Below are positions 1-8,335 of a DNA stretch of 64,000 bases, piece by piece. Position 1 is the stretch's first letter, and each line of letters opens with the position of its first letter. The translations under genes were made by a program, and so were the position numbers. Below the pieces are notes generated by a model. That model was not told the DNA's origin. It was given only the letters and a program-made list of their open reading frames with translations, and made no database searches. This DNA is from Lewinellaceae bacterium (GTDB taxonomy: Bacteria > Bacteroidota > Bacteroidia > Chitinophagales > Saprospiraceae): NCBI GenBank assembly GCA_020636315.1, contig JACJYA010000002.1, positions 558,001-622,000 of the forward strand, given 5' to 3'.

Positions 1-1514
1 TGGACCGGGAAGAGAAAGATGTCGTTCCGGCAACGCAAGTACTGAACACGCTGGATGGAATTGAAGCTATTTTATTCCAGGTCTATACATCCGGGAGGTC
101 CGTTCATCAAAACCCGGACATCTCACTGTACAAACAATGTGGCACGGACCTGGCGAGGTCAGGCACAAACATGGCCGATGTACCGGAAACCGGAATGAGA
201 GGTATGATGACTTACAGCAGCGGCCTGGCTGCTACCAGTGACCTGATCACTGATATCTGGGATGCTTATTATGCTGCCATTGCACGATGTAACCTGGTTA
301 TCCAGGCATCGGAAAACTTTATCATCAATGACCCTTCCGATGAGATAAAACTCACCCAGTTCAGGGGTGAGGCGCTGGTCATGAGAGCAGTCATGTACCT
401 GGAATTGGTAAGAAGGTTCGAGAATATACCCATTGCCGAACCACTGCCGGAAGGAGAACCGCCGAGAACAGAGGCGCCTTTGGCTAAATCATCAGATATT
501 TACGCCCTCATTATCTCGGATGCTACGGAAGCCGCCGGCTTGTTGCCAACCAGGGCGGAAACCGGTACGGTCGGCAAACCTTCAAAAGGCCTGGCCAATA
601 TGATCTTAGCCGAGGCCTACCTGGATTTGGGCGACTATACGAATGCAGCAGCGGCAGCGGAAGCGGTCATTAGTGATGCGTCCTATTCGCTTCAACCCCT
701 GGATGTCGTGTTCAGCCTGGAAGGAGGCAAAGAAGGGAACGAGAACAATGCTGAATTGATTTTCTCCTGGGTGTTCGACCCTGCCGTTGTTGATCAGTCT
801 CAATATACCTCCGTCCATTACACGCCACTATATGACAGGTTGCCGGGTGTTGCCCGTACTATGGAACAGGGAGGCCGCCCATGGAGCAGATTTTCTCCAA
901 CCGACTATTACTGGTCGCTCTTCGACGAAGAGGATGGCCGGCTTCCGGCCTGGCATAAACTGAATTGGTATTTTGATGACCTGAGCGAAGACGGAATTCC
1001 GGCCGGTTTCAATCCGATACTGGGAGAGCCGGTTTCACAGGAATATCTGGAAGCCTGGTGCTCCAATGAGCGGGAATGCAGATATCTAGAGCCGACAACT
1101 ACCAAGTACTGGGAAGATGGCACCTATGGCAGGACTACCGCAGAGGGAGAAGGGTATAGAAACATAATTCTGTACAGATATGCACAGGCATTCTTACTGG
1201 CCGCAGAGGCCTATGTCCAATCCGGACAGGGCGACAAGGCTGCAGAAAAGCTGAATGCGCTGAGAGAACGCGCTTATGGAAATTCGGACCACAATTTCGC
1301 AACCGTGGACATGGAAACCCTTATTGAAGAACAGGCCAGAGAACTGGGGCATGAAGGCCACCGGTGGGATTTCCTCAAAAGGCTGGGGTTGCTGCAGGAA
1401 AGGGCAACGATGTATAACATAGACGCGGTAAACATGAAGCCTTACAATGTGAGATGGCCCATTCCTCAAACATTTATTGATTTGGCTGGCGTGCAGCAGA
1501 ATCAAGGTTATTAG
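1..1514 (+). CDS. susD: SusD/RagB-family outer-membrane glycan-binding lipoprotein (5' end cut off)
   Basis: The reading frame is open from base 3, so the start codon and lipoprotein signal lie upstream of the window; about 503 codons are visible. SusD proteins sit as lids on SusC TonB-dependent channels and bind oligosaccharides for import. The visible part has the alpha-helical TPR-like core typical of SusD (the GEALVMRAVMYLELVRRFENIP block near the window start, and AEAYLDLGDYTNAAAAAEAVI) and the family C-terminus with LNALRERAYG, GHEGHRWDFLKRLGLL and the final WPIPQTFIDL..QNQGY. It is followed by a carbohydrate-binding lipoprotein and xylan-degrading genes, so its ligand is probably a xylan oligosaccharide; that is inferred from context. 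The partner susC should lie directly upstream. Confidence 0.93.
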   Translation, partial: DREEKDVVPATQVLNTLDGIEAILFQVYTSGRSVHQNPDISLYKQCGTDLARSGTNMADVPETGMRGMMTYSSGLAATSDLITDIWDAYYAAIARCNLVIQASENFIINDPSDEIKLTQFRGEALVMRAVMYLELVRRFENIPIAEPLPEGEPPRTEAPLAKSSDIYALIISDATEAAGLLPTRAETGTVGKPSKGLANMILAEAYLDLGDYTNAAAAAEAVISDASYSLQPLDVVFSLEGGKEGNENNAELIFSWVFDPAVVDQSQYTSVHYTPLYDRLPGVARTMEQGGRPWSRFSPTDYYWSLFDEEDGRLPAWHKLNWYFDDLSEDGIPAGFNPILGEPVSQEYLEAWCSNERECRYLEPTTTKYWEDGTYGRTTAEGEGYRNIILYRYAQAFLLAAEAYVQSGQGDKAAEKLNALRERAYGNSDHNFATVDMETLIEEQARELGHEGHRWDFLKRLGLLQERATMYNIDAVNMKPYNVRWPIPQTFIDLAGVQQNQGY

Positions 1515-1544
1515 TGAAAAAGTAACTATTTACCATGCCGGCTA

Positions 1545-1638
1545 AAAATGCCTGATTTTGCCCCGGCCCTAAAGGAAGATCAGGCATTTTCAGCCTTTGC
1601 TGCCTTTAGGGTTGGGGCGAACAAAGGCTGAAAATGCC
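1545..1638. repeat. Overlapping inverted repeats between susD and the next gene
   Basis: Three perfect inverted repeats overlap here. AAAATGCCTGAT (1545-1556) pairs with ATCAGGCATTTT (1579-1590). CCCTAAAGG (1567-1575) pairs with CCTTTAGGG (1603-1611). The 17-bp arm at 1583-1599 pairs with 1622-1638. The first and third stems share bases 1583-1590, so they cannot form together. No T-run follows, so it is not a classic terminator. It may be a transcript-processing or attenuation structure lowering expression after susD, or a repeat element. Confidence 0.75.
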
Positions 1639-1678
1639 GGTTCGAAATTGGCCTAAATAGCTAAAAAAATGAACAATT

Positions 1679-3685
1679 ATGAAAAATAGGTATATAATTT
1701 CTTTCACGCTTATCCTTTTCATTGGGGCCCTGGCCATAACGGGGTGCAACAAAGACGATGAAATAGGGCCAACCGTGACCATTGCGAGCTTAAGCCCGGA
1801 CCCCGTATTTCAGGGAGACCCGGTAACCATTTCCGGAGATAATCTGAATACGGTCCAGCACGTCTTTTTCAATCAACAGGAAGCGGATTTTACCTTAAAT
1901 GGGAGTTCACTTGAGGTTACCACCCCATTAAATGCCGACGTAGGGCCTAATGTGGTTACCCTCGCCATGAAAAACAACTATCGGGTCACGGGTAGTATAA
2001 CCGTTGAATTGATACCTACCCCGGTGATCCAATCATTTGATGCATGGGTCCCGATCGGAGAAGAGTTGTTGATCACCGGGACCAGCCTGGACAACAATAC
2101 CGTGGTTACCATCGACGGAACGGAAGCTTCCATAAAATCAAATACGGGCACGGAGATGGTAGTCACCGTTCCGGCCGGCATTCCGGATGACAGGCCGCTG
2201 GAAGTAGAGATCACCACAAGTTATGGTTCTACCACAACGCCAACCCCGTTTTTCGCAAGAGAGAATCTATTGTACAATGGCCAACTGGAGCTCGGTTCCG
2301 GTGATGAGTTTGACGGCTGGGAAAAGCTGAACGGCGGCGACGGAATGACGGAGGTAACCGGTGAAGACGCTTTCGGCGGCGGAAGGTCGATGAGGGTGGT
2401 CGGAGCAGCATCCAACCCCTGGAATACCCAATTGGCCAGTACACCGGTTCAATTGGATTATCAGGCGGAATATACCATAATTTTCTATGCCAAAGCAGAG
2501 GCCGAGGGAGCGGTCATGAGAGTTTCTCAATCCCAGTATGACGGCAATGGCGCCGATTACTTCTACGGGCCGGATACCGAACTGGCCACCGAGTGGAAAG
2601 GCTATTCTTTCACGCTTACCGTCGGCAAGGACCTTCCGGAACACCGGACGGTCTTTGATATGGGGGCTACCAACGTACCCTTTCTGATCGACCACATGGC
2701 ATTGGTGCCGGGCAGAGTGGATCTGTCGGGCGTTACCGGAGAGGCTCCCGAACAGCTGACGAATGGAGGTTTTGAGGATGGCCTTGCCTCGTGGGAGCTC
2801 CTGAATGGCACTATCGAACTTACTACCGAAGACGTACACTGCGGCGCTCAGGCCATTAAAATCACCCCGGGCGGAGGCAATCCCTGGGACCAGCAAATGG
2901 CCGCTGATGCGATACCGCTTATTTTCGAAAATCAGTACGAGATCAGGTTGTGGGCTAAAGGCGCCGGCCCGGGAGCGGTCATGAGGGTGTCCTGTTCGAG
3001 ATATAATGGCGGTAACGGTGACGACTATTTCTACGGTGATGATATAAACATCACAGAGGAATGGGCAGAATACAAATGGGTGTTCACGGTAGGAAAAGAC
3101 ATTCCCGATGGCCACCACCTTGTATTGGATATGGGAGCAGGTTCCCAGGCTTTCTATGTCGATGACGTAAGCCTGAGAGAGTACAGAGAGCCCGAAAACA
3201 TCCTGCCGGATGGTGGGTTTGAGAATGGTATTTATCCCAGCGGGTCACCGGACGGAGTCGCCTCCTGGCAGCTCCTGAACGGCTCCATAGAGATAACCAC
3301 CAATGCAAATGAGGTGTTCAGTGGCAACCAGGCCATCAAGATCACCCCGGGCGGTGGCAACCCGTGGGATCAACAGCTGGCCGCCGATGTAGTACCTCTG
3401 GTGTACGAGGGCCGGTACGGCATCAAGCTTATGGCTAAAGCTGAAACCGCCGGCGCCGTAATGCGCGTGTCCTGTTCGAGATACAACGGCGGTAACGGCG
3501 ATGATTACTTCTACGGTGATGATATAACCATTACCGAAGAGTGGGCAGAATATTCATGGGAGTTCACCGTCGGCAAGGACATCCCCGACGGACACCACCT
3601 GGTTTTGGATATGGGAGCCGGGAGCGAGGTATTTTTCGTCGATGATGTAGTGCTGTACGAAATTCCGGAGTTCATGTGCCCATAA
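1679..3685 (+). CDS. Surface glycan-binding lipoprotein: IPT/TIG domains plus three tandem CBM4/9/22-like modules
   Basis: The signal peptide ends in ITGC, so Cys23 is the likely lipid-anchored residue. Residues about 30-110 and 110-190 look like two IPT/TIG Ig-like domains (starting SLSPDPVFQGDPVTISG). Three homologous jelly-roll modules follow, at about 197-345, 360-505 and 510-665; each begins with NGxxExG..GWxxLNG and ends with VLDMGA..FYVDDV. Modules two and three are nearly identical (both contain ITPGGGNPWDQQ and VMRVSCSRYNGGNGDDYFYG), which points to recent duplication. This layout is what xylan loci use in the SusE/SusF-like position. There is no catalytic domain. The protein probably holds xylan at the cell surface for the neighbouring SusCD complex. 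The start at 1679 gives the correct signal peptide. Confidence 0.85.
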   Translation: MKNRYIISFTLILFIGALAITGCNKDDEIGPTVTIASLSPDPVFQGDPVTISGDNLNTVQHVFFNQQEADFTLNGSSLEVTTPLNADVGPNVVTLAMKNNYRVTGSITVELIPTPVIQSFDAWVPIGEELLITGTSLDNNTVVTIDGTEASIKSNTGTEMVVTVPAGIPDDRPLEVEITTSYGSTTTPTPFFARENLLYNGQLELGSGDEFDGWEKLNGGDGMTEVTGEDAFGGGRSMRVVGAASNPWNTQLASTPVQLDYQAEYTIIFYAKAEAEGAVMRVSQSQYDGNGADYFYGPDTELATEWKGYSFTLTVGKDLPEHRTVFDMGATNVPFLIDHMALVPGRVDLSGVTGEAPEQLTNGGFEDGLASWELLNGTIELTTEDVHCGAQAIKITPGGGNPWDQQMAADAIPLIFENQYEIRLWAKGAGPGAVMRVSCSRYNGGNGDDYFYGDDINITEEWAEYKWVFTVGKDIPDGHHLVLDMGAGSQAFYVDDVSLREYREPENILPDGGFENGIYPSGSPDGVASWQLLNGSIEITTNANEVFSGNQAIKITPGGGNPWDQQLAADVVPLVYEGRYGIKLMAKAETAGAVMRVSCSRYNGGNGDDYFYGDDITITEEWAEYSWEFTVGKDIPDGHHLVLDMGAGSEVFFVDDVVLYEIPEFMCP

Positions 3686-3722
3686 CCGCAGATGAAAAGA
3701 GTTTTGTCGCTATCATAAGTAA

Positions 3723-3751
3723 CCGTCCACGCAATCGTGGACGGTTTTTTT
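3723..3751 (+). terminator. Rho-independent terminator after the glycan-binding lipoprotein
   Basis: A perfect 9-bp stem (CCGTCCACG, 3723-3731; CGTGGACGG, 3736-3744) with the 4-base loop CAAT is followed by seven T residues (3745-3751). It lies 37 bp after the stop codon and probably ends the upstream susCD operon. Confidence 0.92.
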
Positions 3752-3780
3752 ATCTTTCTTTTTGAATAACAACTGATGCC

Positions 3781-6516
3781 ATGCACTTCTATTTTCGCCC
3801 ATGCTCAACGATCCTTTACCTCCTGGCAGGGTTTTCCTTATTGTCGTCCTGCCAGCCCTCCTCCCCTACCGGCGCGCTGCCCCGGGAGCGGATCTCTATC
3901 AATGAAAGCTGGCGCTTCATGAAATACGAATCGGAACCCGATTCTCTGATCTATGATATCCGCCCGGAAGTTACCGATCGCAGGGACAATAAAGCAGCGG
4001 ATTCCAAACCTGCCGAAGCCATTACGGTGGAATCTGGCCGAAAGGTGTTGAAAGACTGGATACTGCCTTCCGGTAACGATTTCATAAAAGCCCCTTCGAA
4101 GCGCCATGTGCGCCCGGCAGGCGATCCGGGCAGCGATTTCCCATTTGTGCAGGATGACTTTGACGACAGCGGCTGGATAGAAGTCAATTTGCCGCACGAC
4201 TGGGCCATTGAAGGGCCTTTTATGGAGGGATGGGACGCGGAAGTAGGGGGTGGCATGGGGCGCCTGCCCGGCCACGGCGTAGCCTGGTACCGGCGAAAAC
4301 TGGACATCCCCGAGGCTGATGACGGCAGGCCTATCTTCCTGGACGTTGACGGGGCTATGTCTTATGCTATGGTATGGCTGAACGGCCATCTGGTGGGAGG
4401 CTGGCCTTACGGCTATAATTCCTGGCGGCTGGACCTCACCCCCTATCTGGCGCCCGGCGGGGATAATCAGCTCGCCATCCGGCTGGATAACCCGCCTCAC
4501 TCCTCGAGGTGGTATCCCGGTGGAGGCATTTACCGAAATGTGTGGCTGGTCAAAACGAACCCCGTGCACGTTGCACAGTGGGGCACGTTCATCAGTACAG
4601 AAGAAGTTTCCGAAAAATCGGCGGTGATAAACCTGGAGATCAGAGTTGACAACGATTCCGGTTCGGATCAAGAGGTAGAAGCCAGAACTGAGATCTATGA
4701 GCTTGACAACCAACTCCAATATTCCGGGAACCCCGTCGCCTCATTCCCGGATGAAACAGCAGTAGCTCCGGCCGGGGAATCCATTAGCCTGAATAACTCA
4801 GCTGTTGTGCAGCACCCTTTGCTTTGGGGCCCGCCCCCGGCGCAAAAGCCCCACCTCTACGTAGCGGTAAGCCGCCTGTACTCTAACGGCGATCTGATAG
4901 ATGAATACGAAACTCGTTTCGGTATCCGCACACTGGAATTCAGTCCGGAAAAGGGATTGCGGGTGAACGGGGAAGCCATTCGCATTCAGGGAGTAAACCA
5001 GCATCACGACCTGGGCGCCCTGGGAGCGGCATTCAATACCCGGGCAGCGGAAAGGCAACTGGAGATCCTGCAGGAAATGGGTTGCAATGCCATTCGCATG
5101 GCCCATAACCCGCCGGCGCCCGAATTGCTTGCCCTTACCGACAAAATGGGGTTTCTGGTGATAGACGAGGTTTTTGATGTATGGGAGCGAAAGAAAACCC
5201 CACTCGATTTCCACCTCATCTTCCCCGACTGGCATGAACAGGACCTCCGGTCATTCATCCGGCGCGACCGCAACCACCCTTCGGTTATACTGTGGAGTTA
5301 TGGCAATGAGGTAGGCGAGCAATATACCGAAGCCGAAGGCGCAGCCCTGGCGCGGAAATTGCGTGACATCGTCGCCGAAGAAGACCGTACCCGGCCTTCC
5401 ACCGCTTCGATGAACTTTGCCAAACCAGGCATGCCTTTTCCGGAGCAAATGGAAGTGATCAGCCTGAATTATCAGGGCGAAGGGATCAGAGATGCTCCGG
5501 CTTATGCCCATCTGAAGGGCATAAAGACCAGCCCCTTATACCCGGCATTTCACGAAGCATTTCCCGGTAAGATGATCGTAAGCAGTGAATCCGCCTCGGC
5601 ACTGAGTACGAGGGGCACCTATCTGTTCCCCGTCTTTGAGGGCATAAGTGCGCCAGCCGAAGACGGAGCCGGCGGAGACCCCGAAACCAAATACGTGAGT
5701 GCTTACGAACTCTATACGTCGGCTTTCGGCGCCTCAGCGGATAAGGTTTTTTCCTCGCAGGACCACCATCCTTACGTCGCGGGCGAATTTGTCTGGTCGG
5801 GATGGGACTACCTGGGCGAACCTACGCCCTATTACCTGGCCCGGAGCTCCTATTGCGGCATTATCGGCCTGGCAGGGTTCAAAAAAGATCGCTATTATCT
5901 CTATCAATCCCGATGGAGGCCGGGCATGCCTCTGGTGCACATTTTGCCCCACTGGAACTGGCCGGGCCGGGTTGGTAAGGTGACGCCGGTACACCTATTC
6001 ACTTCGGGTGATGAAGCCGAGTTATTCCTCAACGGGCAATCGCTGGGCAGGAAGAAAAAGGGAGAATACGAATACCGGCTCCGATGGGACGATGTAAAAT
6101 ACCAACCCGGGGAGCTGAAGGCAGTGGCCTACAAGAATGGAAAACGCTGGGCCGAGCAAACCGTCAAAACAACCGGCCCGGCAGCCCGGCTTCTGACGGA
6201 AACGGACCATAAGGAGATCGATGCCGACGGAAAAGGCCTGTCCTTCATCACGGTACAGGTATTGGACGGCAACGGCCTCCTGGTTCCAACGGCAAACAAC
6301 ATGATCGAATTCAGTATCGAGGGGCCGGGAGAGATCCTGGCTACAGACAATGGAGACCCAACCGATATGCTGGAGTTTCCTTCACATAAGCGCAAAGCCT
6401 TCGGAGGGCTCGCCCTGGCAATAGTCCGCTCGGATAAAGGCCGGAAAGGTACGATCAGGGTCACGGCAAAAGCACCAGGGCTAAAGGAAAGTGTGGCGGA
6501 AATAAGGAGTGAGTAG
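3781..6516 (+). CDS. GH2 glycoside hydrolase (beta-galactosidase-like), lipoprotein
   Basis: A 911-residue GH2 enzyme. The signal peptide ends in LLSSC (Cys24), so it is a probable periplasmic or surface lipoprotein. Domain order: GH2 sugar-binding sandwich (about 125-275), Ig-like domain (about 280-395), TIM barrel (about 400-700), then C-terminal Ig-like domains of the DUF4982/GH2-domain-5 kind (about 725-905). Catalytic signatures are RMAHNPP, the acid/base in SYGNE (Glu510) and a nucleophile candidate in SSES (Glu603). GH2 covers beta-galactosidases, mannosidases and glucuronidases; DUF4982-type members are usually beta-galactosidases, but the natural substrate here may be a xylan side chain. 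It follows a strong terminator, so it probably has its own promoter. Confidence 0.88.
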   Translation: MHFYFRPCSTILYLLAGFSLLSSCQPSSPTGALPRERISINESWRFMKYESEPDSLIYDIRPEVTDRRDNKAADSKPAEAITVESGRKVLKDWILPSGNDFIKAPSKRHVRPAGDPGSDFPFVQDDFDDSGWIEVNLPHDWAIEGPFMEGWDAEVGGGMGRLPGHGVAWYRRKLDIPEADDGRPIFLDVDGAMSYAMVWLNGHLVGGWPYGYNSWRLDLTPYLAPGGDNQLAIRLDNPPHSSRWYPGGGIYRNVWLVKTNPVHVAQWGTFISTEEVSEKSAVINLEIRVDNDSGSDQEVEARTEIYELDNQLQYSGNPVASFPDETAVAPAGESISLNNSAVVQHPLLWGPPPAQKPHLYVAVSRLYSNGDLIDEYETRFGIRTLEFSPEKGLRVNGEAIRIQGVNQHHDLGALGAAFNTRAAERQLEILQEMGCNAIRMAHNPPAPELLALTDKMGFLVIDEVFDVWERKKTPLDFHLIFPDWHEQDLRSFIRRDRNHPSVILWSYGNEVGEQYTEAEGAALARKLRDIVAEEDRTRPSTASMNFAKPGMPFPEQMEVISLNYQGEGIRDAPAYAHLKGIKTSPLYPAFHEAFPGKMIVSSESASALSTRGTYLFPVFEGISAPAEDGAGGDPETKYVSAYELYTSAFGASADKVFSSQDHHPYVAGEFVWSGWDYLGEPTPYYLARSSYCGIIGLAGFKKDRYYLYQSRWRPGMPLVHILPHWNWPGRVGKVTPVHLFTSGDEAELFLNGQSLGRKKKGEYEYRLRWDDVKYQPGELKAVAYKNGKRWAEQTVKTTGPAARLLTETDHKEIDADGKGLSFITVQVLDGNGLLVPTANNMIEFSIEGPGEILATDNGDPTDMLEFPSHKRKAFGGLALAIVRSDKGRKGTIRVTAKAPGLKESVAEIRSE

Positions 6517-6518
6517 CA

Positions 6519-7028
6519 TCAGGCTTTGGGAAGCCGGCTGAAAAATTCCTGCCGGTAACTTTTTCCAATTGGCATCCGGCGATCTCCGATCTCTGCGGTA
6601 TTCCCCTCAACGGCGGTGATCTTTTCCAGGGCGATGATAAATGATTTATGCACCCGCATAAAATGGCCATCCGGTAAAATAGCTTCCATGCTGTTGAGTT
6701 TCTGATAAACCACCAGGCGCTTGCCGGGCACAAAAATGCTGACATACCCACGCATCCCTTCAATGTAATTAATTTCCGAAAAGAGGACCTTTACCAGCTT
6801 GTTATTGACCTTTAAAAAGACGTGATCTGGTGTATGGGCAGGAGGAGCGCCGGGGGCATGAATGGAGCGATCTGCCTGTATTCTTTTTACGGCCTTATTG
6901 ACGGCCCTGGCAAAATGGGGAAGCTCTAACGGCTTTAACAGATAGTCGGTTACTTCCAGCTGAAAACCCTCCAGAGCATATTCCCGATAGGCGGTTGTCA
7001 GAATAACCTGTGGGCCGGGTATTTGCGG
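6519..7028 (-). pseudogene. Truncated LytTR-family response regulator
   Basis: Read on the minus strand, the frame from 7028 to 6519 encodes the last part of a receiver domain (PQVILTTAYREYALEGF..VTDYLLKP, which includes the conserved Lys-Pro), a linker and a complete LytTR DNA-binding domain (FLKVNNKLVKVLFSEINYIEG to the C-terminus LPKA). A TAA stop (7031-7029) directly precedes the conserved part, and the first half of the receiver, including the phospho-acceptor Asp, is missing. No start codon precedes the receiver remnant, so I read it as a 5'-deleted relic. Translation from an internal ATG at 6755 could still give a bare 78-aa LytTR fragment. The break lies about 45 bp from the end of the LacI gene, which suggests a rearrangement there. 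Confidence 0.85.
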
Positions 7029-7073
7029 TTAGCTTACGTATCTTTTTTGAAGAGGATTAATTGGCCTGCGCAT

Positions 7074-8183
7074 TTACTTTGTCTGCGGAGCACTATCCTT
7101 TACCTTGCTTTCAGGCAATACACCTCTGAAACCGTCTTCGGAGCGTTCTGTTCCCAACCGATCCGAAGAAGCCCTTATCACCACATGGGTATCGAGGGTC
7201 ACGCTGCTGACGGGCCCGGTGCTGGTGTCCCCGGCCAGAATGGCCAGCGCCTGCTTTACAGCGGCCATTCCCATCTCAATCGCCGGGTGGTGAATGGAAG
7301 AAAGCGGAGGGTCGATGATCTCACAGATGGGGTCGTTATTGAAGCCGATGACCGCCAGTTCTTCCGGTATCTTTATTCCCCGGCTTTTGGCGCACCGTAT
7401 AACGCTGACGGCGGTGGTATCGTTTGCGCAGAATATGCCGTCGGGAGGGTTATCGATATCCAGGAGTTGTTTGGTAAGCCGCATCCCTTCTTCAGCGCTC
7501 AGGAGGTTAGCCTGTATGATAATACTCTTATCTACCTCCAGATTATTTTTTTTCAACGCCGCAATGTACCCCGACCTCCGGTCTTCATAGATACTCTGGT
7601 GGCGCTCCCCACCGAAGTGTGCGATCCGCCGGCATCCTTGCTGTATCAGGTGTTCGGTAGCTTCGAACGCGGCCGAAAAGTTATTGATGTGCACCTTGTG
7701 AATATTATGAATGGTGGGAAACCTGTCAACGAAAACGACCGGTATTCCGTTTTTGGTGAACAGCTCGAAATGGCTGTAGTCCGTCGTCTCCATGGCCAGA
7801 GAAACGATGAGGGCGGAGATCCTGCTGTCGTAAAGCACCTGCAGGTTTTCCATTTCCAGCTCGGTAATGTCATGTGACTGAGAAATGATCACCCGGTTCC
7901 CGGACTCGCGGGCCGCTTCCTCGATTCCCGAGATCAGGGAAGAAATAAAAGGCCGGTTGATCCAGGATACCATAATGCCAAAAGTGTTGGAACGGTTGGT
8001 TCGCAGGGAGGAGGCTATGGTGTTGGGGCGGTAACCTCTTTCTTTGGCGAGCTTCCTGACGGCTTTCTTGGTTTGCTTTCCAATACTTGCGTGGTCATTC
8101 AATGCACGGGATACCGTAGAAGGAGAGACTTTTAATTCCTGTGCCAGGTCATGGATCGTTACGGCTTTCTTTTTGTTTCCCAT
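7074..8183 (-). CDS. LacI-family transcriptional repressor
   Basis: The N-terminal LacI helix-turn-helix occupies residues about 8-60 (VTIHDLAQELKVSPSTVSRALND, then the hinge helix around YRPNTIASSLRT). A periplasmic-binding-protein-like sensor domain follows, to about residue 350 (IGFNNDPICEIIDPPLSSIHHP, VVFVDRFP). I chose the ATG at 8183 because LacI proteins start just before KKKAVTIHDLA; an in-frame ATG at 8213 would add ten unlikely residues. The gene is divergent from GH67, and the shared region contains a CG-centred palindrome typical of LacI operators. It probably represses the GH67-SDR-GH3 operon and itself, with a xylan-derived sugar or aldobiouronic acid as inducer; this is an inference. 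Confidence 0.93.
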   Translation of the reverse strand: MGNKKKAVTIHDLAQELKVSPSTVSRALNDHASIGKQTKKAVRKLAKERGYRPNTIASSLRTNRSNTFGIMVSWINRPFISSLISGIEEAARESGNRVIISQSHDITELEMENLQVLYDSRISALIVSLAMETTDYSHFELFTKNGIPVVFVDRFPTIHNIHKVHINNFSAAFEATEHLIQQGCRRIAHFGGERHQSIYEDRRSGYIAALKKNNLEVDKSIIIQANLLSAEEGMRLTKQLLDIDNPPDGIFCANDTTAVSVIRCAKSRGIKIPEELAVIGFNNDPICEIIDPPLSSIHHPAIEMGMAAVKQALAILAGDTSTGPVSSVTLDTHVVIRASSDRLGTERSEDGFRGVLPESKVKDSAPQTK

Positions 8184-8278
8184 TTTGATATTAGGCGTGT
8201 GAGTAGTACGCAATAATTAGAATACGAAATTGCGCAACAAAAGTTCTTGAAGATACGCAATTATTGAAAAATAACAAT

Positions 8279-8316
8279 GCAATCGATTGCGCTTTGCAGA
8301 AAATTTCTTAGCTTCG
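8279..8316 (+). promoter_or_regulatory. LacI-type operator overlapping the GH67 promoter
   Basis: GCAATCGATTGC (8279-8290) is a perfect 12-bp palindrome centred on CG, the form of many LacI-family operators. It overlaps the -33 part of a Bacteroidota-type promoter: TTG at 8287-8289, a 19-bp spacer, then TAGCTTCG at 8309-8316 (consensus TANNTTTG, one mismatch). The GH67 start codon lies 20 bp downstream. Bound repressor would block sigma access. A second 8-bp palindrome, TTGCGCAA, lies at 8230-8237 nearer the repressor gene and could be an auxiliary site. Confidence 0.72.
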
Positions 8317-8335
8317 TCAATATTAAAACTCAATA

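Noticed and set aside
7023..7877. 284-codon open frame on the plus strand
   Set aside because: Antisense to the LacI gene.
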